Assembly (NCBI GenBank): GCA_036395835.1
Contig: DASWCW010000077.1
Location: 1 to 39,338, forward strand
Direction: 5' to 3'
DNA: 39,338 bases
Origin: AP-16 sp036395835
GTDB taxonomy: Bacteria > Pseudomonadota > Alphaproteobacteria > Rhizobiales > Xanthobacteraceae
Shown: piece by piece, positions 36,952-39,338 of the stretch
Layout of the letters: each line of letters begins with the position of its first letter
Position numbering within the stretch: the first letter of the stretch is position 1
Notes under the pieces: generated by a model
The model's input: the letters and a program-made list of their open reading frames with translations, nothing else
Told to the model about the DNA's origin: nothing
Databases searched by the model: none
Program-made: the position numbers and the translations under genes

Positions 36952-36982
36952 TGGATACATCCTGTAGCCGCTACAGGATCAA
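36952..36982 (-). promoter_or_regulatory. MerR-type promoter/operator of merF
   Basis: On the minus strand TTGATC (36982-36977), a 19-bp spacer and TATCCA (36957-36952). The spacer opens with CTGTA-N5-TACAG; the perfect dyad extends to ATCCTGTAG / CTACAGGAT. The -35 is 12 bp from the divergent regulator's ATG at 36994, so binding would also affect the regulator's own promoter. The leader to merF is about 95 nt. Confidence 0.85.
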
Positions 36983-36993
36983 GGCTTGGGATC

Positions 36994-37428
36994 ATGGCGG
37001 CCGGCACCGACCCGCGAGCGCAGGACTTGTCCATCGGCAAGCTCTCCCGGCTTGCCGGCGTCAACATCGAGACGATCCGCTATTACGAGCGGATCCGGAT
37101 GCTGCCGCGGCCGCGCCGCACTGCGAGCGGGCGCCGGGTCTATGGGGCCGCGGAGGCACGCACGCTCGCCTTCATCCGCCGCGCCCGCGAGCTCGGGTTT
37201 GCGCTCGCCGAGATCCGCACCCTGCTCGCGCTTGGCGGGCCCGGAAAGGCCTCTTGTGCGGAGGTGCGGGAAATCGCCGCGCATCATCTCGCGCGCATCC
37301 GGGCGAAGATCGTCGATCTCGAGAAGCTCGAAGGTCTGCTCGCGGGAACGATCGCGAAGTGCTCGGGCGACCGCGTGTCCGAGTGTCCCATCATCGACGT
37401 TCTCGACGTGCGTGCCGGCATGAGCTGA
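36994..37428 (+). CDS. merR: MerR-family heavy-metal (probably Hg) responsive regulator
   Basis: From ATG 36994 the protein has 144 residues. The winged-helix start (LSIGKLSRLAGVNIETIRYYERIRML) is followed by a long dimerisation helix. Three cysteines, 88, 123 and 131, are spaced 35 and 8, very near the Hg-binding triad of Tn501 MerR (82, 117, 126), and the CPII after the last one parallels the MerR end. This favours Hg(II), though Cd/Pb sensors of the family are close. It is divergent from merF across a MerR-type operator. The open frame upstream of 36994 crosses that operator and is not used. Confidence 0.88.
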   Translation: MAAGTDPRAQDLSIGKLSRLAGVNIETIRYYERIRMLPRPRRTASGRRVYGAAEARTLAFIRRARELGFALAEIRTLLALGGPGKASCAEVREIAAHHLARIRAKIVDLEKLEGLLAGTIAKCSGDRVSECPIIDVLDVRAGMS

Positions 37429-37480
37429 GGCGCCTCGCCGTTCATTCCGATTGCAGCATCACGATCACAGGAGAATTCCC

Positions 37481-38788
37481 ATGGCTCGGCATCTCAAGCG
37501 CGGTCTCGACGCGAGCGCGATCAAGGCCGCGGACGCCAAAGTCCGCGAAACGGTCGAGGCGATCCTGGCCACCGTCGAGGAGCGCCGCGACCAAGCGGTC
37601 CGGGAGCTGTCGCAGAAATTCGACCAATGGTCGCCGCAAAATTTCCGGCTGAGCGAGCAAGAAGTCGAGCGCGCCATCGCGAAAGTCGGCAAGCGCGACC
37701 TCGACGACATCCGCTTCGCCCAGGCGCAGGTCCGCAATTTCGCCGAGAAGCAGAAGGCGACGCTCAACGACCTCGAGGTCGAGACGCTTCCGGGCGTCGT
37801 GCTCGGGCACCGCCACATCCCGGTGAACAGCATCGGCTGCTATGTGCCGGGCGGCCGCTACCCGATGGTGGCGTCGGCGCACATGTCGATCGTGACCGCA
37901 CGGGTGGCGGGCGTGAAGCGGATTGCCGCCTGCGCGCCGCCGTTCCAGGGCGGTCCGCATCCGGCGATCGTCGCTGCCATGCATTTCGGCGGCGCCGACG
38001 AGATCTTCGTGCTCGGCGGCGTGCAGGCGGTCGCCGCCATGGCGCTCGGCACCGAGACCATCGCGGCGGTCGACATGATCGTCGGCCCCGGCAACGCCTA
38101 TGTGGCCGAGGCCAAGCGTCAGCTGTTCGGCCGCGTCGGCATCGATCTGCTCGCCGGGCCGACCGAGACCCTGGTCATCGCCGACGACAGCGTCGATGCG
38201 GAACTCTGCGCCACCGACCTGCTCGGCCAAGCCGAGCACGGGCCGACTTCGCCGGCGATTCTCTTGACCAATTCGGAGAAGCTTGCGCGCGACACCATGG
38301 CCGAGGTCGAGCGCCTGCTCAGGATCCTGCCGACCGCGGACGCCGCCGGCAAGGCCTGGAAGGATTACGGCGAGGTGATCGTCTGCGCGGACGAGGACGA
38401 GATGGTGCGCGAGGCCGACCGCATCGCCTCCGAGCACGTGCAGGTCATGACGAAAGATCCCGACTTTTTCCTCGCCCGCATGTCGAATTACGGCTCGCTG
38501 TTCCTGGGCGCGCGCACCAACGTGGCGTTCGGCGACAAGGTGATCGGCACCAACCACACGCTGCCAACCCGGAAGGCGGCGCGCTATACCGGCGGGCTGT
38601 GGGTGGGAAAGTTCCTGAAGACCTGCACGTATCAGAAGGTGCTCAGCGACGAGGCGAGCGCGCTCGTCGGCGGCTATTGCTCGCGCTTGTGCGTGCTCGA
38701 AGGCTTTTTGGCGCATGCCGAGCAGGCCAACGTGCGCGTGCGCCGCTACGGCGGCCGCAACGTCGGCTATGCGCAGCCGGCCGCGTGA
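37481..38788 (+). CDS. HisD-family dehydrogenase, HpsN (sulfopropanediol 3-dehydrogenase) type
   Basis: 435 residues from ATG 37481 with CAGGAGA upstream. The HisD catalytic set is present: QAEHG zinc ligands, SEHVQVMT (Glu-His pair), GTNHTLPT with the preceding GD, and a C-terminal EGFLAHAEQ His. However the start (MARHLKRGLDASAIKAADAKVRETV), KFDQWSPQNFRLS, HRHIPVNSIGCYVPGGRYPMVASAHMS and FLKTCTYQK match HpsN, which oxidises (R)-2,3-dihydroxypropane-1-sulfonate, rather than histidinol dehydrogenase. No his genes are near. The SDR gene follows immediately. The substrate is inferred from similarity recalled by eye. Confidence 0.8.
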   Translation: MARHLKRGLDASAIKAADAKVRETVEAILATVEERRDQAVRELSQKFDQWSPQNFRLSEQEVERAIAKVGKRDLDDIRFAQAQVRNFAEKQKATLNDLEVETLPGVVLGHRHIPVNSIGCYVPGGRYPMVASAHMSIVTARVAGVKRIAACAPPFQGGPHPAIVAAMHFGGADEIFVLGGVQAVAAMALGTETIAAVDMIVGPGNAYVAEAKRQLFGRVGIDLLAGPTETLVIADDSVDAELCATDLLGQAEHGPTSPAILLTNSEKLARDTMAEVERLLRILPTADAAGKAWKDYGEVIVCADEDEMVREADRIASEHVQVMTKDPDFFLARMSNYGSLFLGARTNVAFGDKVIGTNHTLPTRKAARYTGGLWVGKFLKTCTYQKVLSDEASALVGGYCSRLCVLEGFLAHAEQANVRVRRYGGRNVGYAQPAA

Positions 38789-38789
38789 G

Positions 38790-39248
38790 GTGTCGGTGCC
38801 GATCGAGCTTGCCAAAACCCCCTCGTTCCGGCTCGACGGCAAGCGCGCGCTCGTCACCGGGGCGGGGCGCGGCATCGGGCTGGCGGCGGCTTCGGTGCTC
38901 GCCGCAGCGGGCGCGCGAGTGACGCTCGCCGCCCGCACGCGCGAGGAGATCGAGGCGGCCGCGGCCTCGATCCGCGCCCGGGGCGAAGCCGCCGAGGCAT
39001 TGCCGCTCGACGTGACCGATGTAGCGGCGGTGCAAGCCGCGCTCGCGGCGGCCGAGCCCTACGATGTTGTCATCAACAACGCCGGCAGCAACCGGCCGGC
39101 GCCGTTCGCGGACGTGAGGGTCGAGGATTTCGACGCGATCTTCGCGCTCAACGTGCGCGCGGCGTCCTTCGTCGCGCAGGCGGCGGCGCGGCGGCTCCCG
39201 GCTCGCTCGCGATGCTTGAAGGCAAGCGAACCGATCCATAGGAAATGA
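38790..39248 (+). pseudogene. Short-chain dehydrogenase/reductase, 3'-truncated
   Basis: The likely start is GTG 38790 or 38796, just after the HpsN-type stop. The Rossmann part is normal: KRALVTGAGRGIGLAAASVL (TGxxxGIG), DVTD, and NNAGSNRPAPF (NNAG). After about FVAQAAARR the frame reads a short unrelated end (LPARSRCLKASEPIHRK) and stops at 39248. The catalytic Ser-Tyr-x3-Lys region, and about 100 residues, are missing. The break is near 39195. Next comes tRNA-like sequence, so the gene is probably cut by a rearrangement or by a chimeric contig end. Confidence 0.7.
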
Positions 39249-39257
39249 ATTGGCAAC

Positions 39258-39335
39258 GGTCCCGTAGCTCAGCCGGATAGAGCAGCGGTTTCCTAATTCG
39301 CTCGCGGTCGTCTCGGTGAGTCCCCGCAGGTACCG
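39258..39335 (+). tRNA. tRNA-Arg(CCU)-like sequence, degenerate 3' half
   Basis: GGTCCCG (acceptor 5' arm), TA, a D-arm GCTC/GAGC, the anticodon stem GCGGT and a loop TTCCTAA with anticodon CCT at 39292-39294 make a normal 5' half. After the loop the partner strand is TTCGC instead of the expected ACCGC, and the T-arm is shortened (GGT-GAGTCC). The 3' arm near 39327-39334 only loosely pairs. It is either an integrase-altered tRNA end, a pseudogene, or poor sequence at the window edge. Confidence 0.45.
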
Positions 39336-39338
39336 TAT

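Noticed and set aside
36961..36979. The perfect dyad read as a terminator for merF/merR.
   Set aside because: No T-run on either side, and it lies exactly in a 19-bp promoter spacer, so an operator fits better.

Overview
The window looks like a piece of a GC-rich alphaproteobacterial chromosome, most likely Hyphomicrobiales (Rhizobiales, in the Xanthobacteraceae/Bradyrhizobiaceae direction). This rests on gene content and order: CobS/CobT aerobic cobaltochelatase next to a J-domain gene and bolA; a SUV3-like helicase followed by an S4 protein, FdxA and a CarD-type regulator with a basic N-terminal tail; and aroK-aroB-CorC beside xerD-accA. No species is claimed.

Layout. 1-1210: accessory-looking DNA with three small uncharacterised ORFs. 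It abuts a comF gene that is cut off inside its conserved core. 1211-10751: housekeeping genes (truncated comF, an NDUFAF5/BioC-type methyltransferase, a frameshifted Flp pilin, mutT, argJ, a periplasmic parvulin, secA, a small membrane protein and an L,D-transpeptidase lipoprotein). 10752-16516: accA, xerD, a 49-aa membrane protein, aroK-aroB-CorC as an overlapping run, and bolA. 16678-21828: J-domain protein, cobS, cobT, rpmB and a DUF3108 protein. 22278-27255: SUV3-like helicase, S4 protein, fdxA and carD. 27358-32052: M48 protease, an SNase-like protein and a hybrid histidine kinase.

32069-37428 is the most interesting part. A divergent MerR-family regulator carries the three-cysteine spacing of mercury sensors. 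To its left run merF, a di-heme cytochrome c peroxidase, a cupredoxin, a GGDEF-EAL protein and an 11-cysteine GDCCVxC protein, all on the minus strand. Two near-identical promoters of MerR type (19-bp spacer, CTGTA-N5-TACAG dyad directly after the -35) lie before merF and before the GDCCVxC gene. The block therefore reads as one metal-responsive regulon with no merA, merT or merP visible, and possibly with periplasmic redox and c-di-GMP genes downstream of merF.

37481-39338: a HisD-family dehydrogenase of the HpsN (sulfopropanediol dehydrogenase) type, an SDR gene that loses homology after about 150 codons, and a tRNA-Arg(CCU)-like sequence whose 3' half is degenerate. Both window edges thus show genes broken by unrelated sequence, which could be island boundaries or assembly artefacts. 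No CRISPR array, rRNA, insertion sequence or prophage core gene was seen.
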